A stretch of 56,220 nt of DNA from contig JAMJFO010000019.1 in NCBI GenBank assembly GCA_023544645.1, positions 1-56,220 on the forward strand. The letters run 5' to 3'. The translations under genes and the position numbers were made by a program. Origin of the DNA: Desulfobulbaceae bacterium (lineage in GTDB: Bacteria > Desulfobacterota > Desulfobulbia > Desulfobulbales > Desulfobulbaceae). Each line of letters begins with the position of its first letter. The stretch's first letter is position 1. Of the stretch, positions 8,755 through 16,940 are shown one piece after another. The notes under the pieces are model-generated. The model made no database searches. It saw only the letters and a program-made list of their open reading frames with translations, and was not told where the DNA came from.

Positions 8755-10722
8755 TCAACCCTGCCATGTCTTCCACATCCGGCCATAGGCAGTTTCCAAG
8801 TCCTTTGTGAAACCAGGCACATCACAAATCGGGGAGTTTATCATCCGCTGCCGCATGGAAAGGCGTAAATTATTCAGTTTTTCTCTCTTATCTGCCAGAC
8901 TGGTCGCAATGTTAACATATTCCTCCCAGGTTTCTGCCGCCAGCTCAGGCAGGCCGATATTTTTGACAATTGCATATCCCATACGGGAAGCAAATGTTTC
9001 GCCCATTCTGGTCACCACAGGCACCCCAAGCCACAAAGCATCGCAGGTGGTCGTTCCCCCGTTGTAAGAGAAGGAATCAAAGGCAATGTCAATATCACTA
9101 TGAAAAGCCCAGTATGCGGCCAGGGCCATTTTTCCGTGAATGACCAGACGTTCCTTGCCTATGCCGTTGTCAATAAATTCGGCAAGGAGAGCGGACCGGG
9201 CAGACCCTCCTGGCACCCCTGCCATGGCAAGCCGTGATCCGGGTGTCTTTTTGAGGATTTCTATCATTATTGCAATCAGTTCAGGGGTGATCTTCGCGAA
9301 ATTGTTCGTGTAGCCGAAAGTTATGCAATTGTTGGCAAACGCGGGAGAAGGCTGCACATCAGGCATATCTGCCTGGGGGCGATAGCACCACCATAGATGA
9401 TCTGTAAAACGGTACAATTTTTCAGTAAAGTAGTTCTCACTGCCAGGAGGGCTGGCATCGATGCTCGTCAGGCGATAGTCCATGGTTTTCAAGCCTGTGG
9501 TCGCAATATCACCGAGCCAGCTCACCTGTAGAGGGGCAGGCTTTCGGGCAAAGACAAGAAGCCGGTTGCCGGCGGTATGTCCTGAAAGATCAACAAGGAT
9601 ATCAATCCGGTCGCTGCGTATGCGTTCGGCAAGTGCATTGTCCGACATTTTTTCGCACTGCAGCCAATGATCGCTCAATGCTTCACATTGTCTTGATATT
9701 TCATCATAATACTGACGGGAATAGTAACAGAAAATCTCAACCTTCGTCCTGTCATGGGCCTCAAGCACGGGCAGCATGAAAGAGGCAACAGGATGCGTAT
9801 TGAAATCCGCTGATACATAACCGATTCTCAATTTGCGTTCAGCCTCTTTCCTTTGAATTTTCAATCGAGGACAGGGAGGAACTGAGGTGTGTCTTCTTGC
9901 CCACTCACATGATTCCCGGTAGATTTCCTGTGGTGAAATATCCGGCAGATAATTCAAGGCAAATACTAAACCGGTATGCGCATCATAATTACCCGAATCA
10001 GCAGCAAGCGCCTCGCGATAGCAGGCAATTGCTTTTTCCTGTTCTCCCATAAGGGTATAAACATTAGCCATATTGGTATAGGCCTTTGAATAGCCTGGAT
10101 AAAGGGAGACAGCCCTGCGAAACATCTCCAGCGCTTCATCAAGTTTCAGCTGTTTTACCAAGGCATTGCCCAGGTTATTAAAACCTTCATATAAACCGGG
10201 ACTTAACTCTACAGCCTTATTGAGAAAAAAGAGGGCCTCATCAAGCTTTTCTTTTTTTGTCAAAGCGTTGCCAAGATTGTTGTAGGCAGAGGCAAAATCC
10301 GGCGCCGATTCTATGGCTTTTTGAAAACAGGCAATTGCTGCATCAAGCCTGCCCATTTCATCGTAAGCTGAGCCGAGATTCAAGTATGCCTGAGCATAGC
10401 CCGGGCGGAGATCTATACTTTTTTGATAAGACAGGGATGCCTTTTCAGGTTTTTTCTGATCAAGAAAGATGTTACCCAGGCTCAAATGGTAGACGGCAAA
10501 ATCCGGCCTGATGCGGATAGCCTTTCTGATCAGTTTCAATCCGGTTTCATGTTGACCAGTCTGATGGTAGAGTACCCCAAGAAGGTGATTGGCATCCGGA
10601 TGGTCCGGATGCGATTTGAGAATCCGCATGTAGATATCCATGGCTTCATTTAATCTGCCGTTTTTATGATGGCTGACTGCTATCTGAAGGAAATGGGGGA
10701 TTTCATTCTTTTGGTTCGACAT
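8755..10722 (-). CDS. TPR protein with O-GlcNAc-transferase-like (GT41/SPINDLY) domain
   Basis: A 655-residue second GT41-type enzyme. About seven TPR units cover residues 8-265. The catalytic part runs from LRIGYVSADFNTHPVASFM (about 290) through DLSGHTAGNRLLVF, FGYTNNFAKITPE (UDP-contact lysine position) and FDSFSYNGGTTTCDALWLG near 565. It differs from the copy at 3005-5068 in the N terminus (MSNQKNEIPHF, no poly-lysine leader), in its TPRs and in most catalytic-loop residues, so it is a paralogue rather than a recent duplicate and may use another acceptor. The start ATG has a modest CAGG site about 8 bases upstream. It follows the TPR-PRMT gene by 38 bases, consistent with an operon. The 325 bases to the next gene (8430-8754) show no gene or hairpin. 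Confidence 0.9.
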   Translation of the reverse strand: MSNQKNEIPHFLQIAVSHHKNGRLNEAMDIYMRILKSHPDHPDANHLLGVLYHQTGQHETGLKLIRKAIRIRPDFAVYHLSLGNIFLDQKKPEKASLSYQKSIDLRPGYAQAYLNLGSAYDEMGRLDAAIACFQKAIESAPDFASAYNNLGNALTKKEKLDEALFFLNKAVELSPGLYEGFNNLGNALVKQLKLDEALEMFRRAVSLYPGYSKAYTNMANVYTLMGEQEKAIACYREALAADSGNYDAHTGLVFALNYLPDISPQEIYRESCEWARRHTSVPPCPRLKIQRKEAERKLRIGYVSADFNTHPVASFMLPVLEAHDRTKVEIFCYYSRQYYDEISRQCEALSDHWLQCEKMSDNALAERIRSDRIDILVDLSGHTAGNRLLVFARKPAPLQVSWLGDIATTGLKTMDYRLTSIDASPPGSENYFTEKLYRFTDHLWWCYRPQADMPDVQPSPAFANNCITFGYTNNFAKITPELIAIMIEILKKTPGSRLAMAGVPGGSARSALLAEFIDNGIGKERLVIHGKMALAAYWAFHSDIDIAFDSFSYNGGTTTCDALWLGVPVVTRMGETFASRMGYAIVKNIGLPELAAETWEEYVNIATSLADKREKLNNLRLSMRQRMINSPICDVPGFTKDLETAYGRMWKTWQG

Positions 10723-10760
10723 GGGAAACCTGAAATAGCGATGAAAAAGAAGGTTGAGAT

Positions 10761-12479
10761 CTACTTTGCTTCAGAACTCAGAAAGAACCAGGGGGTGATG
10801 CGGTTGTGGGCAGCAGTGATCTGGATAACCTGTCCCGGTGTGACATCCATTGCATCGGGAAAAATATACAGGCAATGTGACCAGGCCTGGGCCGGATTTT
10901 TCACTGATGGATGGTTCTCAAAAACAACCGTGTCATCCATCTCCAGCCTGATCCACTGGATTATGCCGTAGCACCGTCCGGTTTTGCGCACCGGCACGTC
11001 TATGTTTTTTTTCTCTTGTGAGGGGATTCGCTCGGGTTCAGCAAAATCAAAGAAAAAAGCGCAGGTCTCATCAGACAGCATCTCGATGTTGAGATCATTC
11101 CTGAAGAGAATCTGTTTCCTGCTGACCATCGTATTGAATCTGCCCAGGTCAAAACCGTATACCTGGTCAACCCGGATATTCTTCTCGATGTCTGATCCGC
11201 CGAACAGGGCAAACTGAATGGAGCCGCGGGCCGGGATGATTCGACCTCCCGGTTTCAGAAGTCTCCGCCTGGCATCCTCGATGCTGGGCAGGACCCCCTC
11301 ACCGAGAAACTCACTGGATAATATCTCGGAAACCAGCAGATCGGCCCGTTCATCCATGTCTTTGCCGACTTCCAGTTTAGTGGACATCTTGTTGATTACG
11401 GTGACCGGCGGGGTGAAGCCGTTGTCAGCCACTATGGCCTGGGCAATCCCGGCAATTTCGGCAACCGCCTCGCAGGTTGTCACCTGCCGCGCTCCGAGCC
11501 GGGCGGACATCATGGCCAGCAGACCGGAGCCGGTGCCGATTTCCAGGACATGGGTATCGGGGGTAATCGCATTTTGCAGGGCGGCAAAGTAGGCGTCGTT
11601 TCTCGGAGAGTCGTTCATCATGGGCACATGCCACGAAGGAACCAGATGACCGAGCGCCTTGTTGAGGCCGTCGTGCGCCTTGATCCACATGGGGTCCAGG
11701 TCAAGGCATTGACGGTAGCTGGCGATGGCCTCGCTCAACCTTCCGCGCTTGAGCAGGGTATCCCCCAGACCGTTATGCGCCTGGGGGTAATCCGGTTTGA
11801 GCTTCACCGCCTGGCGAAAGCTTTCCTCAGCCTCGCCGGGGCGTTTAAGTTCCAGCAGAACAAAGCCGAGGTTAGAGTGCGCCTCGGCAAATCCCGAGTT
11901 GAAGACAACAGCCTGTCGATAGGCGGTTTCCGCTTCTTCAGTCCGTCCGAGTTCCTTGAGGGCATTGCCGAGATTGTTGTGGGCTTCGGCAAAATCCGGC
12001 TTGATAGTTATGGCTTTCCGGTAGGCGGCCACAGCTTCTTCAAAACGGCCGTATTCCAGCATGGTAATGCCGAGATTATTATGCGCCTGAACATAGTCAG
12101 GCTTGAGTGCTACTGCCTGGCGAAAGCCAGCTTCCGCCTCTTCCAGGCGCCTGAGCCCCAGGAAGGCGCTGCCGAGATTGTTGAGCGTCTGGGCATCGTC
12201 GGGGACCAACCGGAGGCACCGCGTAAAAGGCTCCACGGCTTCTTTATGCTTTCCCTGCATGAGTAAAAGGTTGCCCAGGGCTTTCCAGCCCAGGGGGTGA
12301 TCAGGCCAGCGCCGGACAGCTTCCCTGGCCTTCCGCTCAAAAAGATCCCATTTACCGGCTTGCATCAGGGCTGTCATTTCCTGCATGAATATGTTTGGTG
12401 GTCCCTGGTCAACCTTGATTTTTTGCCGGGACAGTCCGGATCGACGGGGGGAGGATACGAGTTTTTTCTTTTTTTTCAT
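10761..12479 (-). CDS. TPR protein fused to a PRMT7/PRMT9-like protein arginine methyltransferase domain
   Basis: A 572-residue protein: a basic leader MKKKKKLVSS, about seven TPR units (about 30-275), then a class I methyltransferase. Motif I is VLEIGTGSGLLAMMSAR (311-327). SEILSSEFLGEG (384-395) matches the double-E loop of protein arginine methyltransferases in its PRMT7-type form, followed by LPSIEDARRRLLKPGGRIIPA. The C-terminal part has AFFFDF, RKTGRCYGIIQWIRLEMD and, at the THW-loop position, AWSHCLYIFPD, again as in PRMT7. PRMTs methylate arginine guanidino nitrogens using SAM. The TPR-plus-PRMT arrangement recalls eukaryotic PRMT9 and is unusual for bacteria. It is the first gene in the direction of transcription of the minus-strand TPR island. 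Domain calls rest on motifs read by eye; the activity is inferred. Confidence 0.85.
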   Translation of the reverse strand: MKKKKKLVSSPRRSGLSRQKIKVDQGPPNIFMQEMTALMQAGKWDLFERKAREAVRRWPDHPLGWKALGNLLLMQGKHKEAVEPFTRCLRLVPDDAQTLNNLGSAFLGLRRLEEAEAGFRQAVALKPDYVQAHNNLGITMLEYGRFEEAVAAYRKAITIKPDFAEAHNNLGNALKELGRTEEAETAYRQAVVFNSGFAEAHSNLGFVLLELKRPGEAEESFRQAVKLKPDYPQAHNGLGDTLLKRGRLSEAIASYRQCLDLDPMWIKAHDGLNKALGHLVPSWHVPMMNDSPRNDAYFAALQNAITPDTHVLEIGTGSGLLAMMSARLGARQVTTCEAVAEIAGIAQAIVADNGFTPPVTVINKMSTKLEVGKDMDERADLLVSEILSSEFLGEGVLPSIEDARRRLLKPGGRIIPARGSIQFALFGGSDIEKNIRVDQVYGFDLGRFNTMVSRKQILFRNDLNIEMLSDETCAFFFDFAEPERIPSQEKKNIDVPVRKTGRCYGIIQWIRLEMDDTVVFENHPSVKNPAQAWSHCLYIFPDAMDVTPGQVIQITAAHNRITPWFFLSSEAK

Positions 12480-12624
12480 TTCCGGAATCCTTCACGGGAA
12501 GAGTAAATACCTTTGTTTTGTATTCCGTCAAAGAGAGCCTTGTCAATATTTTAAGAAAAGTTCTTCTTATTCTTTGCTCATAAATACACTGACTGCGCAG
12601 TTAATAGCAAAAAACCGGCAAACA

Positions 12625-12662
12625 ATAAAAAAAAGGCCGGCGGAACAATTGTCCCGCCGGCC
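12625..12662 (-). terminator. Rho-independent terminator of the hexahaem cytochrome
   Basis: Perfect 9-base stem GGCCGGCGG/CCGCCGGCC (12635-12643 with 12654-12662) and a 10-base loop. On the minus strand it is followed by a run of eight T. It lies 56 bases past the cytochrome stop and insulates it from the TPR island. Confidence 0.9.
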
Positions 12663-12718
12663 CTCTCGCACTCAGTGCGGTTTCAGACTGCTGTAGGCTT
12701 ATGCTAAGCTAACAGACA

Positions 12719-13885
12719 TCAGTCCTGAACGTGGCACTTGTTACACAGCGAACGCTGGGCTTCGCCGTACTTGGCGACTACGTCGACGGCCACACCGTCA
12801 CCGTAGTAGGCGACACCGGTTGCAGAGATGTCAGTTGAATTGATCGATGATGAATGAGCAAGGAACTCGGTCTCAAAGTCCCAGCGGCCCATGTTGTTGA
12901 AGGCCGAGGCATGGGCGCGATGACAGCTCAGGCACATGACCTGCGAGGCCGCGTCGGCGCCGGCGGTGCTGGTTACGCCTGCCGTAACCAGGGTAGCCTG
13001 GTCAGCTGAACCGGTCTCAAAGGGGACCAGCGGGTCAAAGGCCGTTGCAGCGGTACCGGTAAAGTCGCCGGTGGCAACATAAGAGTTGTAGTTAACATCA
13101 TAGCCGTCCTTGCTCAGCAGTACCGCAGTGGGATGCTTGCCGAGCATGGAGTCGGGATCGGTAACCAGGTAATCGGTATGGCAGTTGGCGCACCACTCGG
13201 ACATGCCGGAGCCGTAGCGGACCTGGTAGCCGTTGTAATGATTGGACAGGGCGACGGGAGCGCCATTGGTGAAGGCAAAGCCGTCATTAATGTTGTGGCC
13301 GGCCTCGTACAGGGAGTCACCGAGGAGGCGGTAGTTGCCCTTGATGGTGCCGGCAGGGGCATCAGCAGAATAGGAGCCGGAAGCGCCGACCGGCAGAGAT
13401 CCGCCGGCAGTACCGTCAAGAACCTGGCCATGGGCGTCATGACAGCTGGTGCAGCCAAGCAGGGTGGCGTCATAGGTGCCGCCGGGCGCTGCTGTCAGGG
13501 TTGCGTCCGCGGCCATACCGAAGTCAGTGGCCACGATGTTATGACCGGCATTGTCGCCGGCATGAGTTGTGGTGACACGACCGGCAACCGTATACTCGTT
13601 GACCAGCCAGCCAAAGTCGCCGCCGCCGTTCAGGTTGGAGCCGTCGGTGCTGCTGATGTGATAGCCGCCTGAGCCAGCATGGCAGTTCAGGCAGGTGGAA
13701 CTGGCATCGGAACCTTTCATCAGGGCCTCGTTCGGGGTACCTGAAATCGGGTTTTCCGGCGAGTTATGCATGGAGTGACAACCGTCACAATGCGCGACAC
13801 CGCCGCCATGGAAGGCAAAGGCAGAAGTTGCTGCCATTGAGAACATGCCGACTGCGGCGATTAAAAAATACTGTTTCCCTTTCAT
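12719..13885 (-). CDS. Secreted hexahaem c-type cytochrome
   Basis: A 388-residue exported cytochrome. Residues 1-24 are a Sec signal peptide (MKGKQYFLIAAVGMFSMAAT, then SAFA). Six CXXCH motifs occur: CDGCH, CLNCH, CTSCH, CANCH, CLSCH and a C-terminal CNKCH, with following SMH/DAH/RAH histidines as in doubled-CXXCH domains. Long linkers rich in Gly, Ala, Ser and Thr separate the haems, more than in compact cytochromes c3. ATG 13885 has a strong GGAGG site 7 bases upstream. A near-consensus sigma-54 promoter lies about 130 bases upstream and a strong terminator follows, so it is a single-gene, tightly regulated unit. The physiological partner is unknown. The low-complexity linkers could be acceptors for the neighbouring TPR glycosyltransferases, but compartment mismatch makes that speculative. 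Confidence 0.93.
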   Translation of the reverse strand: MKGKQYFLIAAVGMFSMAATSAFAFHGGGVAHCDGCHSMHNSPENPISGTPNEALMKGSDASSTCLNCHAGSGGYHISSTDGSNLNGGGDFGWLVNEYTVAGRVTTTHAGDNAGHNIVATDFGMAADATLTAAPGGTYDATLLGCTSCHDAHGQVLDGTAGGSLPVGASGSYSADAPAGTIKGNYRLLGDSLYEAGHNINDGFAFTNGAPVALSNHYNGYQVRYGSGMSEWCANCHTDYLVTDPDSMLGKHPTAVLLSKDGYDVNYNSYVATGDFTGTAATAFDPLVPFETGSADQATLVTAGVTSTAGADAASQVMCLSCHRAHASAFNNMGRWDFETEFLAHSSSINSTDISATGVAYYGDGVAVDVVAKYGEAQRSLCNKCHVQD

Positions 13886-14012
13886 TGAATTTCCTCCAAG
13901 AAAAAATTGTTTTCCTCACCTCTCGGCGAGTCTCCTCGTTTTTGGTTTCCCAGATCAATTGCGTTTACTGAGATCTCAAGTCATGCCATATCGGCACCAT
14001 TGGCCTCTATAA

Positions 14013-14029
14013 GGCAAGACCCGTGCCAG
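14013..14029 (-). promoter_or_regulatory. Sigma-54 (-24/-12) promoter
   Basis: On the minus strand, positions 14029 to 14013 read CTGGCACGGGTCTTGCC. This matches the RpoN consensus YTGGCACGRNNNTTGCW at every defined position except the last. It points at the hexahaem cytochrome, giving a leader of about 115 bases. An NtrC-family activator gene lies 1.7 kb away. Confidence 0.85.
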
Positions 14030-14118
14030 AATAGAAAACTCATTACTTTCACAATAAATTCATATAGTTGTTAAAACGACCACCTTGAAGAAAGATTTCT
14101 TTTTTCTCGGTATATGGG

Positions 14119-14151
14119 GATTTCACCAGATCACCATTGGGTATTTCACCA
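14119..14151. promoter_or_regulatory. Candidate activator-binding direct repeats upstream of the sigma-54 promoter
   Basis: ATTTCACCA occurs at 14120-14128 and 14143-14151, 23 bases apart, about 95-125 bases upstream of the -24 element. This is the usual distance for enhancer sites of NtrC-type activators. The link to the nearby regulator is inference only. Confidence 0.35.
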
Positions 14152-14651
14152 ACACCAAGGAGCCAAATGAGAAAAAAGATCATGCTTGGAACAGCTTCCT
14201 GTTTTTCATTTCTCAATTTGATATTGTTTTGCCAAGGTCTCTAAATTTCCATCCTGCGTTTCAGGGGTAATCATATTTTCCATATGGGACGGCTTTGGGG
14301 TTTTCACCTGCCGAAGTAGCCAAATAACCAGACCAACGCCTTTTCCCAGCCAAACAACCTGTTTATTAAAAATTCATTTTATACCTGTTAACAGGCGCAT
14401 ACCCGTCAAATAAACTTTAAATCACCTCAGGTTTACTTTTTGCAGGACCAAAGCAGGAATGAAAAAAATGTACCTTCACTTGATGAGTGAAACAATTCGC
14501 TCTCATCGCTGTAAATCAGCGTCAAGGAGATACGAGAATTTTTTTTACCTGTTGAATAATTTTGCGCCCCTGCGCCTTGACCGAGAAGAGCCTGCAGGGT
14601 ATAATTATAAAAAATTTAATTACCACCTGTATTTACACAGATGAGAGAAGA
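14152..14651. other. AT-rich intergenic region without a recognised gene
   Basis: About 500 bases between the divergent cytochrome and REC-PilZ genes. Only short ORFs without convincing start sites or similarity were seen. It probably holds the promoter of the REC-PilZ gene, but no clear -35/-10 pair was found. Confidence 0.5.
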
Positions 14652-15341
14652 GTGAAAAAGCTTCTTATAATTGATGATGGACAACTTCTGTGCTATGGCC
14701 TGAGACGGGCATTGCATCAAGACCAGATGCAGGTTGACACGGTATCTTCTGTTAAAGAAGCTATAAGAACTCTTGATTCAAACAGTTACGATTTGTGCCT
14801 GGTTGATATTCGTTTTCCCGACGAAAGCGGATTCGAAACGGTAAAAACGATCAGGGACCGCTGGCCGGACATAAAAATCCTGCTCATGACTGCATGCGAC
14901 ATCACCCTTTATGAAAATTTTACTGAACTTATCGATATAGCCAGGAGCAACGGGGCCTGTCATTTATTATGCAAACCATTTGATTTGAAGCAGCTCAGAG
15001 AAGTAATCTCCCATGCATTGTGCGAGGACGGCCATGACGACTGGTGCGAGGAAAGTTTCATAATAAATGATGCCAGACGAAGCTCAACACGGAAGAAATG
15101 GTGCAAAAAATTCAATTTTTCCATGAGCGAAATCAAGGACGGGGAAGTCAAACGCAGCATCTTTCCGGCAGAATCCATCAATATAAATAGTGACGGGGTG
15201 GTGATAATAACATCCTGCTCCTTGAAACCAATGCAGGTCATCAGTTTTGATGAAGCGCTGGATCAAAAATCAGGCGTGGTTGTCTGGAGCAGCCTGCTTG
15301 AGGATAACCGGTACAAGGCCGGGGTACGTTTCGCCTACTAG
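14652..15341 (+). CDS. Response regulator with C-terminal PilZ-like domain
   Basis: A 229-residue protein from GTG 14652 (MKKLLIIDDG); the open frame upstream encodes no receiver residues. The receiver domain (1-120) has the acidic pair IDD, the phospho-acceptor aspartate in LCLVDIRFPD, a LLMTA segment and the lysine in CKPFD. Residues about 150-229 form a PilZ-like beta-barrel ending YKAGVRFAY, but the RxxxR motif that binds cyclic di-GMP is not clear, so nucleotide binding is uncertain. The gene converges on the NtrC-type regulator. Its TAG stop lies in the target-site duplication of the MITE that follows. It may link the local phosphorelay to motility or surface attachment (inference). Confidence 0.85.
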   Translation: MKKLLIIDDGQLLCYGLRRALHQDQMQVDTVSSVKEAIRTLDSNSYDLCLVDIRFPDESGFETVKTIRDRWPDIKILLMTACDITLYENFTELIDIARSNGACHLLCKPFDLKQLREVISHALCEDGHDDWCEESFIINDARRSSTRKKWCKKFNFSMSEIKDGEVKRSIFPAESININSDGVVIITSCSLKPMQVISFDEALDQKSGVVVWSSLLEDNRYKAGVRFAY

Positions 15342-15578
15342 ACAGTGTCCATCCAGAAATAAGGATTTTTGTTCGAGGTCAGGTAAGCGAGGAACGAGAC
15401 TCCGAGGCATGCGAAAAAAATTACCGCAGGCATATGTTTGATATCGGAGTCTACGCTTACCCCCGAGGATAATTTTTTAAGCATAACGAGGTAAGCGAGC
15501 TCGCGAGACTCCGGGAGATCGGGCAGGTAAGCGAGCCTGCGAGACTCCGAAAAGACCATTTCTGGATGGGCACTAGAC
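15337..15578. mobile_element. MITE-like element flanked by ACTAGAC
   Basis: Terminal inverted repeats AGTGTCCATCCAGAAAT (15344-15360) and ATTTCTGGATGGGCACT (15558-15574) match with one difference. The sequence ACTAGAC is present at both edges (15337-15343 and 15572-15578), as expected of a target-site duplication. Inside are three direct copies and one inverted copy of a module reading AGGTAAGCGAG...CGAGACTCCG. There is no coding capacity. Both neighbouring genes end inside the duplicated ACTAGAC. Confidence 0.8.
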
Positions 15579-16940
15579 AAGGTCATACTTCTTTACCTGA
15601 TAGCGAAGAGTATCATAGGTTATCCCCAGGAGTTTAGCCGCTTTTGTCTGATTATGATCCGCCATCTCCATTGCCTGCCTGATCAGATCCTTTTCCACCT
15701 CCTCCAGCGATAACCCTGTTTCCGGAAGGACAATAAAACGAGAATTGCGCCGTTCCGTATCCGGAGCAGTCAGTTTCGTTTCCATGCTCTCCAGTACGAC
15801 GAAACGTTCCAGGACATTGCGCAATTCCCGGACATTCCCCGGCCAGGCATATGAATAAAACTCTTTTTCCTTGTCCTTGGGGAGATCGCGGATATTTTTC
15901 TTGAAATATTTTGCCGCAAAAAGCCTGATAAAATGGCGCGTCAGCAACGGAATATCCTCCGGCCTCTCACGCAGGGGAGGAATCTGCAGATGAAAAGCGC
16001 TGAGCCGGAAATACAAATCCTCCCTGAACTCCTTGGCCTCCACGGCAGCTGAAAGATCCTTGTTGGTGGTGGCAATAACGGTCACATCGATGGGAAGATC
16101 AACCTTGCCCCCCAGTCTCCGGACCTTCCTTTCCTCCAGAACGCGCAGGAGCTTGCTCTGCAGATCGATGCGCATGTCTCCGATCTCGTCAAGAAGAATA
16201 GTGCCGCCGTTGGCCAACTCAAACATGCCCTTCTTGTCCGTTTTGGCGTCGGTAAAGGAATATTTGACATGTCCGAACAGTTCGCTTTCAATCAGGTTGT
16301 CCGGCAGGGCCGTGCAGTTTACCGTAATGTACGGTATGTAATCAGCATCCGTCGGTTGGCTGAGATAACGCATGTTATAGATGTAGCGGGCCAGCACTTC
16401 CTTACCGGTTCCCGACTCCCCGGTTATGAGGATGGTATCGGCCCCTGCCGCTGCCAGCTTATCCGCCTTGTCCAGAATATCCTTGATTGCCTGAGAATTG
16501 CCCACCATGTCCTGTTCGGCACAGGATGCCTCTGTTTTGCGGAGGTACTCAACCTCTTCCCGGAGTTTCGTTTTCTCCAGGATACGGTTGATGACCATCT
16601 TCACCTCATCAACATTGAAAGGCTTGGTAAGATAGTCGGCAGCGCCGAGTTTCATTGCCTTGATGGCGGATTCAGCGGTATCGTCAGCGGTCAGCATGAC
16701 CACCGGTGAAGCAAATTTTTCCTCTTTGAGCTGCTGCAGGACATCAATCCCGTTTATATCATTATCAAGATGAATATCCAGCAGCACCAGGTCGGGAAGC
16801 CACTCGATGATTTTCGGCACAATTCCCTTTGCGCTGCTGTGCACCTGGGTCTCATACCCTTCCTTTTTCAAGGACCTGGAAAGCATGGAGACTATGAGCT
16901 TGTCGTCATCAAGAAGAAAAATCCTTCCCTTGTTTTTCAT
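15573..16940 (-). CDS. Sigma-54-dependent NtrC-family response regulator
   Basis: A 455-residue activator: receiver (1-125; FLLDDD acidic residues, phospho-Asp in LVLLDIHLD, lysine in LTKPFN), AAA+ domain (about 145-375; Walker A GESGTGKE, Walker B ILLDEIGD, arginine-rich PPLRERPEDIPLL) and a Fis-type helix-turn-helix at the C terminus (TKAAKLLGITYDTLRYQVKK). The loop that contacts sigma-54, normally GAFTGA, reads YSFTDA, keeping the key Phe and Thr. The start ATG overlaps the end of the kinase gene by 4 bases (ATGA), showing a translationally coupled kinase/regulator pair. The sigma-54 promoter of the nearby cytochrome is the obvious candidate target (inference). Confidence 0.93.
   Translation of the reverse strand: MKNKGRIFLLDDDKLIVSMLSRSLKKEGYETQVHSSAKGIVPKIIEWLPDLVLLDIHLDNDINGIDVLQQLKEEKFASPVVMLTADDTAESAIKAMKLGAADYLTKPFNVDEVKMVINRILEKTKLREEVEYLRKTEASCAEQDMVGNSQAIKDILDKADKLAAAGADTILITGESGTGKEVLARYIYNMRYLSQPTDADYIPYITVNCTALPDNLIESELFGHVKYSFTDAKTDKKGMFELANGGTILLDEIGDMRIDLQSKLLRVLEERKVRRLGGKVDLPIDVTVIATTNKDLSAAVEAKEFREDLYFRLSAFHLQIPPLRERPEDIPLLTRHFIRLFAAKYFKKNIRDLPKDKEKEFYSYAWPGNVRELRNVLERFVVLESMETKLTAPDTERRNSRFIVLPETGLSLEEVEKDLIRQAMEMADHNQTKAAKLLGITYDTLRYQVKKYDLV

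Noticed and set aside
11550-12266. 238-codon plus-strand ORF
   Set aside because: Antisense shadow of the TPR region of the PRMT-like gene, with the same 34-residue period.
14085-14270. 61-codon ORF beginning MKKDFFFLGIWG
   Set aside because: No ribosome-binding site, composition typical of AT-rich spacer, and it overlaps the likely enhancer region of the sigma-54 promoter.
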